11,519 nt of DNA from JAYEJW01 sp034716535 (lineage in GTDB: Bacteria; Pseudomonadota; Gammaproteobacteria; Chromatiales; Chromatiaceae): NCBI GenBank assembly GCA_034716535.1, contig JAYEJW010000288.1, forward strand, positions 1 to 11,519, written 5' to 3'. Position numbers and translations under genes: made by a program. Positions 1 to 6,816 of the stretch are shown here, piece by piece. The notes beneath the pieces are model-generated. The model was given only the letters and a program-made list of their open reading frames with translations, was not told the DNA's origin and made no database searches. Within the stretch, counting starts at the first letter, position 1; every line of letters starts with the position of its first letter.

Positions 1-280
1 GGTGGCTCCTGGTGGGTTTGGTCGCTTTCCAGGAACCACAAAACCCCATGCATGTTCAACTCTACGTTAAAAGTGCGCCGCAACCTACTATATTAGAGAG
101 CAATAATCTGGGGATACCTCAGGGACGTACCACGGTATTCCTGACCAACAGTCACGGCTCTTGCGAGAAATTCGTGGTACGCCCCCGCCCCCTATTCTTG
201 CCGGAAGGGGCCGGGGCCCTGGCCGTCGCCGCGGGCAGCCTCCATTGCCTGGCGGAACGGTCGATCGCGCGACCTCCCCG
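1..280. other. Intergenic region without a supportable gene
   Basis: This stretch lies downstream of the desaturase gene, which ends at 281 on the minus strand. The part from about 55 to 180 is visibly richer in A and T than the neighbouring genes, as intergenic DNA often is. A 90-codon frame is open on the plus strand from a GTG at 12, but it has no ribosome binding site, no recognisable motif and an arginine/proline-rich tail typical of chance GC-rich frames. A minus-strand frame opens at the ATG at 51-53 and runs off the left edge after 17 codons; it is too short to judge. A weak hairpin (GGTCG 259-263 with CGACC 270-274) sits just behind the desaturase stop but has no T-run. Confidence 0.6.
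126..181. repeat. Inverted repeat, 9-bp perfect arms
   Basis: CGTACCACG at 126-134 is repeated as its exact reverse complement CGTGGTACG at 173-181, with 38 bases between. It lies in the non-coding region beyond the desaturase. It could be a regulator site pair or the base of an RNA stem. The loop is long and no T-run follows, so it is not a normal terminator. Chance is a realistic explanation. Confidence 0.35.
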
Positions 281-1474
281 CTAACGGCGCGCCGACCCCG
301 AAGGCTGAAGCGAGTAGCCACGTAGGTTCTGGGCGAAGGTTTCAAGCGCCTGGATGCCCGTCGCCTCGGCCTGCTGACACCACTCCTGCAACGCCTTGAG
401 CAGGACCTCCTGATTGGGAGCGGTGCGCTCCCACAGCTCGCGCAGGCGCTCCCGGTACTGATACACGGTCTCCAGCGTCTGGCTCTGGGCCAGCACCTGC
501 TCCAGTCGCCGCCTGGCGCGCTCGTCCAGTCGCGCGCCCTCCAGCACAAGCAGCCGCTTCGTGCGCCGGAACAACCGACGGCAATGACGCTCGCTGCGGC
601 ACAGCTCCGCCCGGGTGACGGGGGCCAGTACTTCCCGGGAGTAACGGGCGAAAACGTGCATGCGCCCGACGATGACCGCCCGCAGGGTATCCATGTCCAC
701 GCTGCCCTTGCCCGCAATGATGCGCGGCTCCGGCGCCACCTTCTTGACCTTGGCCAGACCGAGTGCGCTCAACAGCCGGATGTAGAACCAGCCGATATCG
801 AACTCCCACCACTTGGAAGACAACTTGGCCGAGCTCGGGAAGGCATGATGGTTGTTGTGCAGCTCTTCTCCGCCGATGAGGATGCCCCAGGGGGCAATAT
901 TGGTGGAGGAATCCGGGGTCTCGAAGTTGCGGTACCCCCAGTAGTGACCCACACCGTTGATCACGCCGGCGGCGAAGAAGGGGATCCACAGCATCTGCAC
1001 CGCCCAGACGGTCAGGCCGTAGACGCCGAATAGCAACAGGTCCAGGATCAAGAGCAGACCCAGCCCCTGCCAGCTGTAACGGCTGTAGACATGGCGCTCG
1101 ACCCAGTCGTTTGGGGTACCGTGCCCGTAGCGCTCCACGGTCTCGCGGTCGTTCGCCGCCTTACCGTAGAGCTCCGCGCCCTCGGTCAGGACCGTGCCGA
1201 GACCGAGGACCTTGGGGCTGTGCGGGTCTTCCGGGGTCTCGCACTTGGCGTGATGTCGGCGGTGCACCGCCACCCACTCGCGGGTCACCATGCCGGTGGT
1301 GAGCCACAGCCAGAAGCGGAAAAAGTGATTGACCACCGGGTGCAGATCCAACGCCCGGTGCGCCTGTGCGCGGTGCAGGAAGACGGTGACGGTGACGATG
1401 GTTATGTGGGTCATCACCAAGGTGGCGACCACCACCTGCCAGAGAGAAAGATCCAGGATTCCGAACAAGGTCAT
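281..1474 (-). CDS. Acyl-CoA/acyl-lipid delta-9-type fatty acid desaturase
   Basis: This is a 397-residue integral membrane di-iron desaturase of the SCD/DesC class, expected to put a cis double bond into saturated acyl chains and so adjust membrane fluidity. The three histidine boxes are present: HRAQAH (34-39), HRRHH (71-75) and HNNHH (206-210), with the usual NGVGH segment near 173-177. Hydrophobic stretches lie at about 10-33, 50-63, 137-157 and 160-175. The ATG at 1474 is chosen because GGAG stands 6 bases before it and the protein then starts as family members do; the frame is open 32 codons further but without family-like sequence. Residues 285-397 form a charged, probably helical C-terminal extension that is not part of the catalytic fold. 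Length and layout match Pseudomonas DesA from memory. Electrons would come from a separate reductase or ferredoxin; none is fused. The stop is TAG. Confidence 0.93.
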   Translation of the reverse strand: MTLFGILDLSLWQVVVATLVMTHITIVTVTVFLHRAQAHRALDLHPVVNHFFRFWLWLTTGMVTREWVAVHRRHHAKCETPEDPHSPKVLGLGTVLTEGAELYGKAANDRETVERYGHGTPNDWVERHVYSRYSWQGLGLLLILDLLLFGVYGLTVWAVQMLWIPFFAAGVINGVGHYWGYRNFETPDSSTNIAPWGILIGGEELHNNHHAFPSSAKLSSKWWEFDIGWFYIRLLSALGLAKVKKVAPEPRIIAGKGSVDMDTLRAVIVGRMHVFARYSREVLAPVTRAELCRSERHCRRLFRRTKRLLVLEGARLDERARRRLEQVLAQSQTLETVYQYRERLRELWERTAPNQEVLLKALQEWCQQAEATGIQALETFAQNLRGYSLQPSGSARR

Positions 1475-1697
1475 TAACGACTCCAAGGGGACGACAAGGG
1501 AGGGGGAAACCTGAAGGCGGCGCAGGACAACGCGAGAGGCTGCGGCTGTTGGCAACCCCCCGGCGGGCAATCGGACTTTCGGGAAACCGGCGTTTTCAGG
1601 TTCGAGATTGGAATATTTCTAACCGGACTACTCGCGCCGGCTTTTCGTGTGGGCTTTCATCATACACCGATTGGCACGCCCAACGAAACCACGCCCC
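1475..1697 (-). promoter_or_regulatory. Gap upstream of the desaturase gene: possible promoter and operator
   Basis: This 223-bp gap separates the hyuA stop from the desaturase start; both genes read leftward. On the minus strand a good -10 match, TATGAT, lies at 1659-1664, but no convincing -35 stands 16-18 bp before it. A transcript from there would have a leader of about 180 bases. A 15-bp quasi-palindrome, TTGGAATATTTCTAA (1608-1622, symmetric as TT-GAA---TTC-AA), lies downstream of that -10 and is the best operator candidate. Bacterial desaturase genes are commonly controlled by TetR-type regulators such as DesT or FabR, but I do not recognise the consensus of either here. No clear terminator for hyuA is visible. 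Confidence 0.35.
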
Positions 1698-3668
1698 TTA
1701 TTCGTCGAGCGCCCCCTGCTCGAGTTGCAGGTTGCCCACCGCATCCAGCCAGGCGATCCAACCCGGCGCTAGCCAGGTGGTCGCAACCGCGTCGATGATC
1801 ACTGCCGGTCCTTCGAAGCGACTGCCGACTTCCAGTTGGCCTCGTGCCAGCACCGGCACCGGATCGGTGCAGCCGGCCACGCGGACCCGATCCCGCCGGC
1901 CTTGGTCGCCTGCGGCGCCGGGCCGCGGCAGGGAGAGGTCCGCGGGGGCGGCGGTGACCCGCACGCGCAGATTGACAAGCTCCACCGGCAGATCGAGACG
2001 GTGGCCATAGCGCCGGCGATGAAGCCTGTGGAAGCTCTCCGTCGTTTCCTCCACGCCTTGCCATCCCAGATTCAGCGTGTAGGACTGTCCCAAATAGCGC
2101 AGATCGAGTGAATCGTCCATGCGCAGCGCCTCGCGCGGGAGACCCTCGCGCATCAGCGCGCCGACGCCCTCCTCGGCCAGATCCCCCAAACGTTCGGCCA
2201 CCTCCTCATCGCTGCAGGCGGCGAGCCGCCCCAGGGCAGCACGCGTGAGCAGCCGCCCTGGCGGCGTAGCGAGCATCCCCAGGGCCGACAGGACCCCCGC
2301 GTGGATGGGTACCATGGCTCGCCGGATGCCCAGCGCCTGAGCCAGGGCACAAACGTGCAGACCGCCCGCACCGCCGAAGGAGGTCAGCGTATAGTCCCGC
2401 GGATCGAGTCCGCGCTGCACGGAGATGACCCGCAGCGCCCTGGCCATATGCTCGTTAGCCACCCGCACGATGCCCAGCGCCGCCTCCTCCGCACCCACAC
2501 CCATGGCGGCCCCGAGCCGTCCCACCGCCTGTTTGGCTGCAGACATGTCCAGCCTCATGCGCCCGCCGAGGAAGGCGTCCGCCCGCAGACGCCCCAGCAC
2601 CAGGTTGGCGTCCGTGACCGTGGGGGAATCGCCGCCTTTGCCGTAGCAGGCAGGACCCGGAGCAGCGCCGGCGGATTCGGGTCCGACCAGCAGGATTCCG
2701 CCCGGGTCCAATCGGGCGATAGAGCCACCCCCGGCGCCGATGGTGTGCATGTCGACCATGGGAACCGCCACCGGGTAGCCGGCGATGCGCCCTTCCATGG
2801 TAAGCCGGGGCTCCCCGTCCACCAGGGCCACGTCGGTCGAAGTGCCGCCCATGTCGAAGGTGAGAAGCTCTTTAAGCCCCGCGATTCCGCCGATAAAGCC
2901 CGCCCCCACGAGTCCGCCCGCGGGGCCGGAAAGCAGCAACCGTACCGCCTGACCGGCGGTCTGCGCCGCCGCCACTGCCTCGCCGCTGCTCTGCATGACA
3001 GCAACCTGGGCACCCGGAAGACCCCCGCGAAGCCGCTCGATGTAGCGCGCCACCAAGGGACCCACCCAGGCGTTGAGCCAGGTGGCGATGCCCCGTTCGT
3101 ACTCGCCGGCCACCGGCAGCACCTCGGAGGAGCGGGAGACGAACAGCCCTTCGGGCATGGCCTGGGCCAGCGCCCGCTCGGCGCTGTCGTCCAAGTAGGA
3201 AAAAAGCAGGTTGATGGCGACCGCCTCAGGCGCCAGGCGTCCCAGCGCCTCGCGCAACTCGGCGATGTCGTGCGCCGTCAGGGGCTCTACCCAGGCACCG
3301 TCGGCAGCGAGCCGCCCGCCGGTCTCCAGACAGAGCTCGGACGGCACCGGCGGGCGGCGCGAAGGCGGCTGCAGATCGTAAAGGGCCTTACGCGCCTGGC
3401 GGCCGATGGTAAGCAGATCGCCGAGCCCCCGGTTAGTCACGTAAGCGGTCCGCACCCCCTTGCCTTCCAGGGCGGCGTTGGTGGCCACCGTGGAGCCGTG
3501 GATGACCCGCAGACCTTCAGGCTCCAGGCCGAGCTCGGCAATCCCCTGCAGGATCGCCCGCTCCGGCGCCGCCGGGGTGGAGAGCACTTTGTGCACGCGC
3601 ACCCCACCGTCCTGCCACAGCACGAAATCTGTGAAGGTCCCGCCCGTGTCGATGCCGATCAATCTCAC
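1698..3668 (-). CDS. hyuA: HyuA-family hydantoinase/oxoprolinase, orphan A subunit
   Basis: This 656-residue protein belongs to the ATP-dependent hydantoinase A/5-oxoprolinase family, whose members cleave cyclic amides (or carboxylate ketones, as in acetone or acetophenone carboxylase) with ATP. Visible landmarks, numbered from the chosen start, are the N-terminal phosphate loop GIDTGGTFTD (5-14), IHGSTVATNA (56-65), the central LSGPAGG (246-252), FDMGGTSTD (271-279), the glycine-rich TIGAGGGS segment (309-316), PGPACYG (337-343) and FGGAGG (431-436). The order is HyuA N-domain, hydantoinase-A core, then a C-terminal domain from about 500. I start at the GTG at 3668 because AGGAG (3676-3680) is 7 bases upstream; the GTG two codons earlier would leave only 1 base. 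The usual partner HyuB is absent on both sides, and the protein is far shorter than the fused 5-oxoprolinase of about 1,250 residues. The substrate cannot be assigned. Confidence 0.92.
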   Translation of the reverse strand: MRLIGIDTGGTFTDFVLWQDGGVRVHKVLSTPAAPERAILQGIAELGLEPEGLRVIHGSTVATNAALEGKGVRTAYVTNRGLGDLLTIGRQARKALYDLQPPSRRPPVPSELCLETGGRLAADGAWVEPLTAHDIAELREALGRLAPEAVAINLLFSYLDDSAERALAQAMPEGLFVSRSSEVLPVAGEYERGIATWLNAWVGPLVARYIERLRGGLPGAQVAVMQSSGEAVAAAQTAGQAVRLLLSGPAGGLVGAGFIGGIAGLKELLTFDMGGTSTDVALVDGEPRLTMEGRIAGYPVAVPMVDMHTIGAGGGSIARLDPGGILLVGPESAGAAPGPACYGKGGDSPTVTDANLVLGRLRADAFLGGRMRLDMSAAKQAVGRLGAAMGVGAEEAALGIVRVANEHMARALRVISVQRGLDPRDYTLTSFGGAGGLHVCALAQALGIRRAMVPIHAGVLSALGMLATPPGRLLTRAALGRLAACSDEEVAERLGDLAEEGVGALMREGLPREALRMDDSLDLRYLGQSYTLNLGWQGVEETTESFHRLHRRRYGHRLDLPVELVNLRVRVTAAPADLSLPRPGAAGDQGRRDRVRVAGCTDPVPVLARGQLEVGSRFEGPAVIIDAVATTWLAPGWIAWLDAVGNLQLEQGALDE

Positions 3669-3704
3669 CGCCACACTCCTGAAGAAGCCTGAAGTATCCT
3701 ATGA

Positions 3705-3733
3705 ACCATAAGGCCAGGAGGGGACGCGGGCAA
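3705..3733 (-). promoter_or_regulatory. Predicted sigma-70 promoter of hyuA
   Basis: On the minus strand, TTGCCC (3728-3733) and TATGGT (3705-3710) are 17 bp apart, each matching 4 of 6 consensus bases. Transcription would begin near 3698 and leave a leader of about 30 bases carrying AGGAG before the hyuA GTG. It is part of a 122-bp divergent control region shared with the ABC operon. The call is by eye and unproven. Confidence 0.4.
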
Positions 3734-3753
3734 CGTCGCAACGGGATCGTGCA

Positions 3754-3782
3754 TTGGCAGGGCCGGGCATCCGCGGTATGGT
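3754..3782 (+). promoter_or_regulatory. Predicted promoter of the ABC operon, placed for a leaderless start
   Basis: TTGGCA (3754-3759; 5 of 6 matches) and TATGGT (3777-3782; 4 of 6) are separated by exactly 17 bp. Only 8 bases lie between the -10 box and the ATG at 3791, so the expected start point (3789-3791) is at or next to the A of the start codon. This agrees with the lack of any Shine-Dalgarno sequence before that ATG. The -10 hexamer is the same as that of the divergent hyuA promoter. Confidence 0.45.
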
Positions 3783-3790
3783 CTCGCGCC

Positions 3791-4711
3791 ATGGAAAAGC
3801 TTCTCAGCGTCCGCGCGCTCGAGCGCAGATACGGCGAGCACCTGGCCCTCGCCGCGGTGGATCTGCGGCTGACCCGCGGAGAGGTGCTGGGGCTGTTGGG
3901 GCCGAACGGCGCGGGCAAGACCACCTGCCTTCAGATCCTGAGCGGGAACCTTGCCCCCACGGCAGGCGAGGTACGGGTCCTCGGCGTCGACCTGGTCCGT
4001 GCGCCCTTGCGGGCGAAGCGCAACATCGGCTATCTACCGGAACGCCCGCCTCTGTATCCGGACATGCGGGTGGACGAGTATCTGGATTACTGCGCCCGGC
4101 TGCACAGGGTGTCGCGACGCCGGCGGGCCGACGCGGTGAGCCGGGCCAAGAGCCGGTGCGGCCTTGCCGAGGCGGGTAGGCGACCGCTCGCCAAGCTCTC
4201 CAAGGGCTACCGTCAGCGCGTCGGGATCGCCCAGGCCATCCTCCACGAGCCGGATCTGGTGATCCTGGACGAGCCCACGGAGGGACTGGACCCGGTGCAG
4301 ATCCGGGAGGTACGGGACCTGATCCGAGACCTCGCCGCCACCTGCGGCGTCATCCTCTCCAGCCATATCCTGCCGGAGGTCCAAGCGGTTTGCAGCAAGG
4401 TGGTGATTCTGAGCGACGGCCGCGTGCTCCATCAGGCCCGCCTGGATGAGGATGCCCCTGGACTCGGACGCTTCCGCGTGAAGCTCTTGCGTGCGCCCCC
4501 GCTCCCGGTGCTCACTGCCTTGCCGGGTGTTGCCTCCGCTCAATCGCTCGGCGCAGACAGCTTCCGGGTCACCCTGCGCCCCGGCGAGGCACCCGCTCAG
4601 CTCGCCCGTCTGCTCGTGGAGCAGGGTTGCGGACTGATGGAGCTGGTGCCCGACGGTACGGATCTGGAGCGTGTCTTTTTCGACATCCTGGGCGGGGAGC
4701 AGGCCGCGTGA
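3791..4711 (+). CDS. gldA: ABC transporter ATP-binding protein, GldA/NosF type
   Basis: This 306-residue ATPase should sit on the cytoplasmic face and drive the ABC-2 permease encoded next. It shows Walker A GPNGAGKT (37-44), an LPE segment at about 82-84 in place of a standard Q-loop glutamine, the signature LSKGY (136-140) instead of LSGGQ, Walker B ending LDEP (about 159-162) and the switch histidine in SSHIL (His192). LPE plus LSKGY is typical of the GldA/NosF/YhbG-like branch. About 100 residues after the nucleotide-binding core form a C-terminal domain common in ABC-2 exporter ATPases. The ATG at 3791 starts MEKLLSV, where family homology begins; the frame is open 30 codons upstream with arginine-rich sequence that overlaps the predicted promoter. 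No ribosome binding site is visible. The stop overlaps the next start. Confidence 0.9.
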   Translation: MEKLLSVRALERRYGEHLALAAVDLRLTRGEVLGLLGPNGAGKTTCLQILSGNLAPTAGEVRVLGVDLVRAPLRAKRNIGYLPERPPLYPDMRVDEYLDYCARLHRVSRRRRADAVSRAKSRCGLAEAGRRPLAKLSKGYRQRVGIAQAILHEPDLVILDEPTEGLDPVQIREVRDLIRDLAATCGVILSSHILPEVQAVCSKVVILSDGRVLHQARLDEDAPGLGRFRVKLLRAPPLPVLTALPGVASAQSLGADSFRVTLRPGEAPAQLARLLVEQGCGLMELVPDGTDLERVFFDILGGEQAA

Positions 4712-5445
4712 TCCTGACCATCGCCCGCCGGGAGCTGCAGGCGGGCCTCCTCTCGCCCCTCGGCTGGGTCCTGCTGGCGGCCAACCAGCTCATTCTCGCC
4801 TGGATGTTTCTGCGCGTGCTGGAGCGCTTTTCGGGTCTCGAAGCGGCAAACCGCAGCGCCGGACTCACCATGGAGCTGAGCCTGAACCTGTTTAGCTTCG
4901 CCGCAGCCCTGGCGCTATTGTCGGTTCCCCTGCTCAGCATGCGCATGCTGAGTGGGGAGTTTCGGGAGGGCACCTTCAGCTTGCTGGGGGCGGCCCCGGT
5001 GTCCCTGGGCGAGATCCTGCTCGGTAAGTTCTTCGGGCTCGCTGCTCTCGTGACCCTGATGGGGCTGCTGCCGCTGCTGATGACCCTCGGGCTTGCGGTC
5101 ACCGCCGACCTGGACCTGGGGCTGCTCACGGCGGCCACGTTAGGGCTCTGGCTCACCGGGCTCATGTTTGCCGCCGTTGGGCTGTTCGCCTCCAGCCTCA
5201 GCGCCCAGCCGGGGCTTGCTGCCGTGGTCGCTTACGGCGTCCTCGTGCTCCTGTCCGTGGTCAGCCGCACCGGGGTTGCCGGCTCCGAGGCCACCACGCT
5301 GTTCGACTGGTTGTCCTGGAACGAGCACCTGTTCTGGTTTCTACTCGGTGTCGTGCGCGCAAGCGATCTCCTCTATTTCGGCCTCTTCACCGGTTTTTTC
5401 CTGGCGCTCGCGCACCGCCGGCTCGCGAACCGGCGCCTGGGGTGA
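4708..5445 (+). CDS. ABC-2 type permease, GldF-like
   Basis: This 245-residue membrane protein has about six hydrophobic segments (roughly 18-36, 58-77, 105-129, 138-162, 168-186 and 220-236), the layout of ABC-2 permeases, and should form the channel partner of the preceding ATPase. The family-typical stretch LLSMRMLSGEFREGTFSLL (75-93), a conserved cytoplasmic coupling region after the second membrane segment, is clear. It starts at a GTG (4708) overlapping the gldA stop as GTGA, with GGAG 8 bases upstream, which implies translational coupling. A much longer upstream frame exists but lies inside gldA. Similar permeases are called GldF in gliding Bacteroidetes and ABC-2 subunits elsewhere; the substrate is unknown. 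Confidence 0.88.
   Translation: MILTIARRELQAGLLSPLGWVLLAANQLILAWMFLRVLERFSGLEAANRSAGLTMELSLNLFSFAAALALLSVPLLSMRMLSGEFREGTFSLLGAAPVSLGEILLGKFFGLAALVTLMGLLPLLMTLGLAVTADLDLGLLTAATLGLWLTGLMFAAVGLFASSLSAQPGLAAVVAYGVLVLLSVVSRTGVAGSEATTLFDWLSWNEHLFWFLLGVVRASDLLYFGLFTGFFLALAHRRLANRRLG
4933..4952. repeat. Perfect 20-bp palindrome inside the permease gene
   Basis: CTCAGCATGC is followed directly by its reverse complement GCATGCTGAG, with no spacer. The palindrome encodes codons 76-82 (L-S-M-R-M-L-S) of the permease. Those residues belong to the conserved coupling region, so protein constraint plus codon choice may have produced it. It could also be a protein-binding site. Confidence 0.6.
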
Positions 5446-6812
5446 GCACGCACGACATGGCGGACCACAGCAGACGCGCCTTTTTCGAACGCCAGGTCGC
5501 GGACTGGGTGTTCTACCTGCTGCTGTCCGCGGCCGTCGTGCTTGGCGGCTGGCTGGGGGCCCGCCACGACCGCTATTGGGACTGGACCGCGAGCGGGCGG
5601 AACACCTTGAGCGCGGCGAGCGCGGCCGTTCTGGGCAGCCTCGACGCACCCCTGCGTATTACCGTCTTCCTCGACCGCGGCCATCCCCTGGCGAAACCGA
5701 TCGAGCAGCTCCTGGCACGCTATCGACGGGCGCGAGCGGACCTGGAAGTCACCTATCTGGACCCGCAGGTCTTTCCCGAGCAGGCAAGGGCGGCGGATGT
5801 GTCCCTGCTCGGGCAGATGCTTCTGGAGTACCGCGGTCGCCGCGAGACCCTGCGCGAGCTCGGCGAAGAAGCGCTAACGGCCGCCATCGCACGCCTGAGC
5901 CGCGACGAGGCGCCCTGGGTGGTCATCCTGGAAGGCCACGGGGAGCGCCGCATCGACGGCGCGACAGGAGCGGACCTGGGGCGCTTCGGCGAGGTGCTGC
6001 GGGCCCAGGGCTTTCGCCTGCAGCCCCTGGATCTGGCGACCCAACCGGCGATTCCGGACAACACCCGGCTCCTGGTGCTCTCGACCCCCGCCATCGCCCT
6101 CTTCCCCGGTGAAGCGCAGAGGCTCGTCGAGTATCTGGACAGCGGCGGGAACCTGCTGTGGCTCATGGACCCCGGAGACCTCGGAGGTCTGGAGCCCCTG
6201 GCCGAGCACCTTGGGATTGAGCGGCTCCCCGGGAGACTGGTGGACGCTAACGTGCGCGAGCTCAACATCGAGGACCCTACGGTCGCCATGGTGGCCCATT
6301 TTCCGGATCACGCCTTGACCGGCGGGCTCTCATCGCCGGCCCTGTTCCCGGGCAGCGCCGCCTTCCTCGCCCGAAGCGCCTCGGGTTGGACGGTGGCGAC
6401 GCCGCTTAAGACCATGGAGAAGAGCTGGAACGAGACCGGTCCCGTCCGGGGGGAAGTGGCGCGTGAGGAGGAGTTGGACGAGCGACCCGGTCCCCTGCCA
6501 TTGGCGTTGGCCCTCACCCGCCAGACGGCCGATAGCGCGGGGGAGCAGAGGGTGTTGATCGTCGGCGACGGAGATTTCCTGAGCAACGCCCACCTGAACA
6601 ACACGGGCAACCGCGGCCTGGGGATGCGCATGATCCAGTGGCTCACCGCACCGGCAGGCGCCGAGTCGGTGCCGCCCCGGGACCTGCCCGACCGTGAGCT
6701 GCAGCTTACCCGCAACCAGGTGCTGGCCATCGGCGGGGGCTTCCTTGTTGTGCTGCCGGGCCTGTTTCTGACCGCCGGCCTGATCATCCGCTGGCGCCGC
6801 CGCAAGGGTTGA
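5442..6812 (+). CDS. gldG: GldG-like ABC-associated protein with membrane anchors at both ends
   Basis: This 456-residue protein resembles GldG, the auxiliary component of GldA/GldF-type ABC-2 systems. It has an N-terminal membrane segment (about 22-40), then the typical motif DWTASGRNTLS (47-57) and a long soluble domain with alternating beta strands and helices, including VVILEGHGERR and the glycine-rich LDSGGNLLWLMDPGD stretch, and a second membrane segment near the C terminus (about 427-448) followed by basic RWRRRKG. The soluble part should face the periplasm. It is shorter than Flavobacterium GldG (about 560 residues, from memory). The start is the GTG at 5442, overlapping the permease stop as GTGA; the ATG at 5457 is an equally reasonable start, with GGTGAG 10 bases upstream. 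Its biochemical role in proteobacteria is not established. Confidence 0.85.
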   Translation: MSTHDMADHSRRAFFERQVADWVFYLLLSAAVVLGGWLGARHDRYWDWTASGRNTLSAASAAVLGSLDAPLRITVFLDRGHPLAKPIEQLLARYRRARADLEVTYLDPQVFPEQARAADVSLLGQMLLEYRGRRETLRELGEEALTAAIARLSRDEAPWVVILEGHGERRIDGATGADLGRFGEVLRAQGFRLQPLDLATQPAIPDNTRLLVLSTPAIALFPGEAQRLVEYLDSGGNLLWLMDPGDLGGLEPLAEHLGIERLPGRLVDANVRELNIEDPTVAMVAHFPDHALTGGLSSPALFPGSAAFLARSASGWTVATPLKTMEKSWNETGPVRGEVAREEELDERPGPLPLALALTRQTADSAGEQRVLIVGDGDFLSNAHLNNTGNRGLGMRMIQWLTAPAGAESVPPRDLPDRELQLTRNQVLAIGGGFLVVLPGLFLTAGLIIRWRRRKG

Positions 6813-6816
6813 ACAC

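Noticed and set aside
200..230. GGGGCCGGGGCCC stretch as the desaturase terminator
   Set aside because: The pairing is short and self-overlapping in a GC-rich run, with no T-run behind it.
12..284. 90-codon plus-strand frame from a GTG
   Set aside because: No ribosome binding site, no homology I recognise, and it runs into the desaturase 3' end; base composition looks intergenic.
1474..1570. Longer desaturase start at 1570
   Set aside because: The extra 32 residues are not family-like, and the ATG at 1474 has a good ribosome binding site.
2301..3692. 463-codon open frame on the plus strand opposite hyuA
   Set aside because: It is entirely antisense to a gene with intact family motifs, is rich in Arg, Gly, His and Pro, and has no recognisable domain; such frames are common opposite GC-rich genes.
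3701..3790. Longer ABC ATPase start at 3701
   Set aside because: The added 30 residues are Arg-rich, lack ABC homology and overlap both divergent promoter candidates.
5168..6112. 314-codon plus-strand frame across the permease and gldG genes
   Set aside because: It overlaps two well-supported genes in another frame and is Arg/Pro/Gly-rich with no domain.
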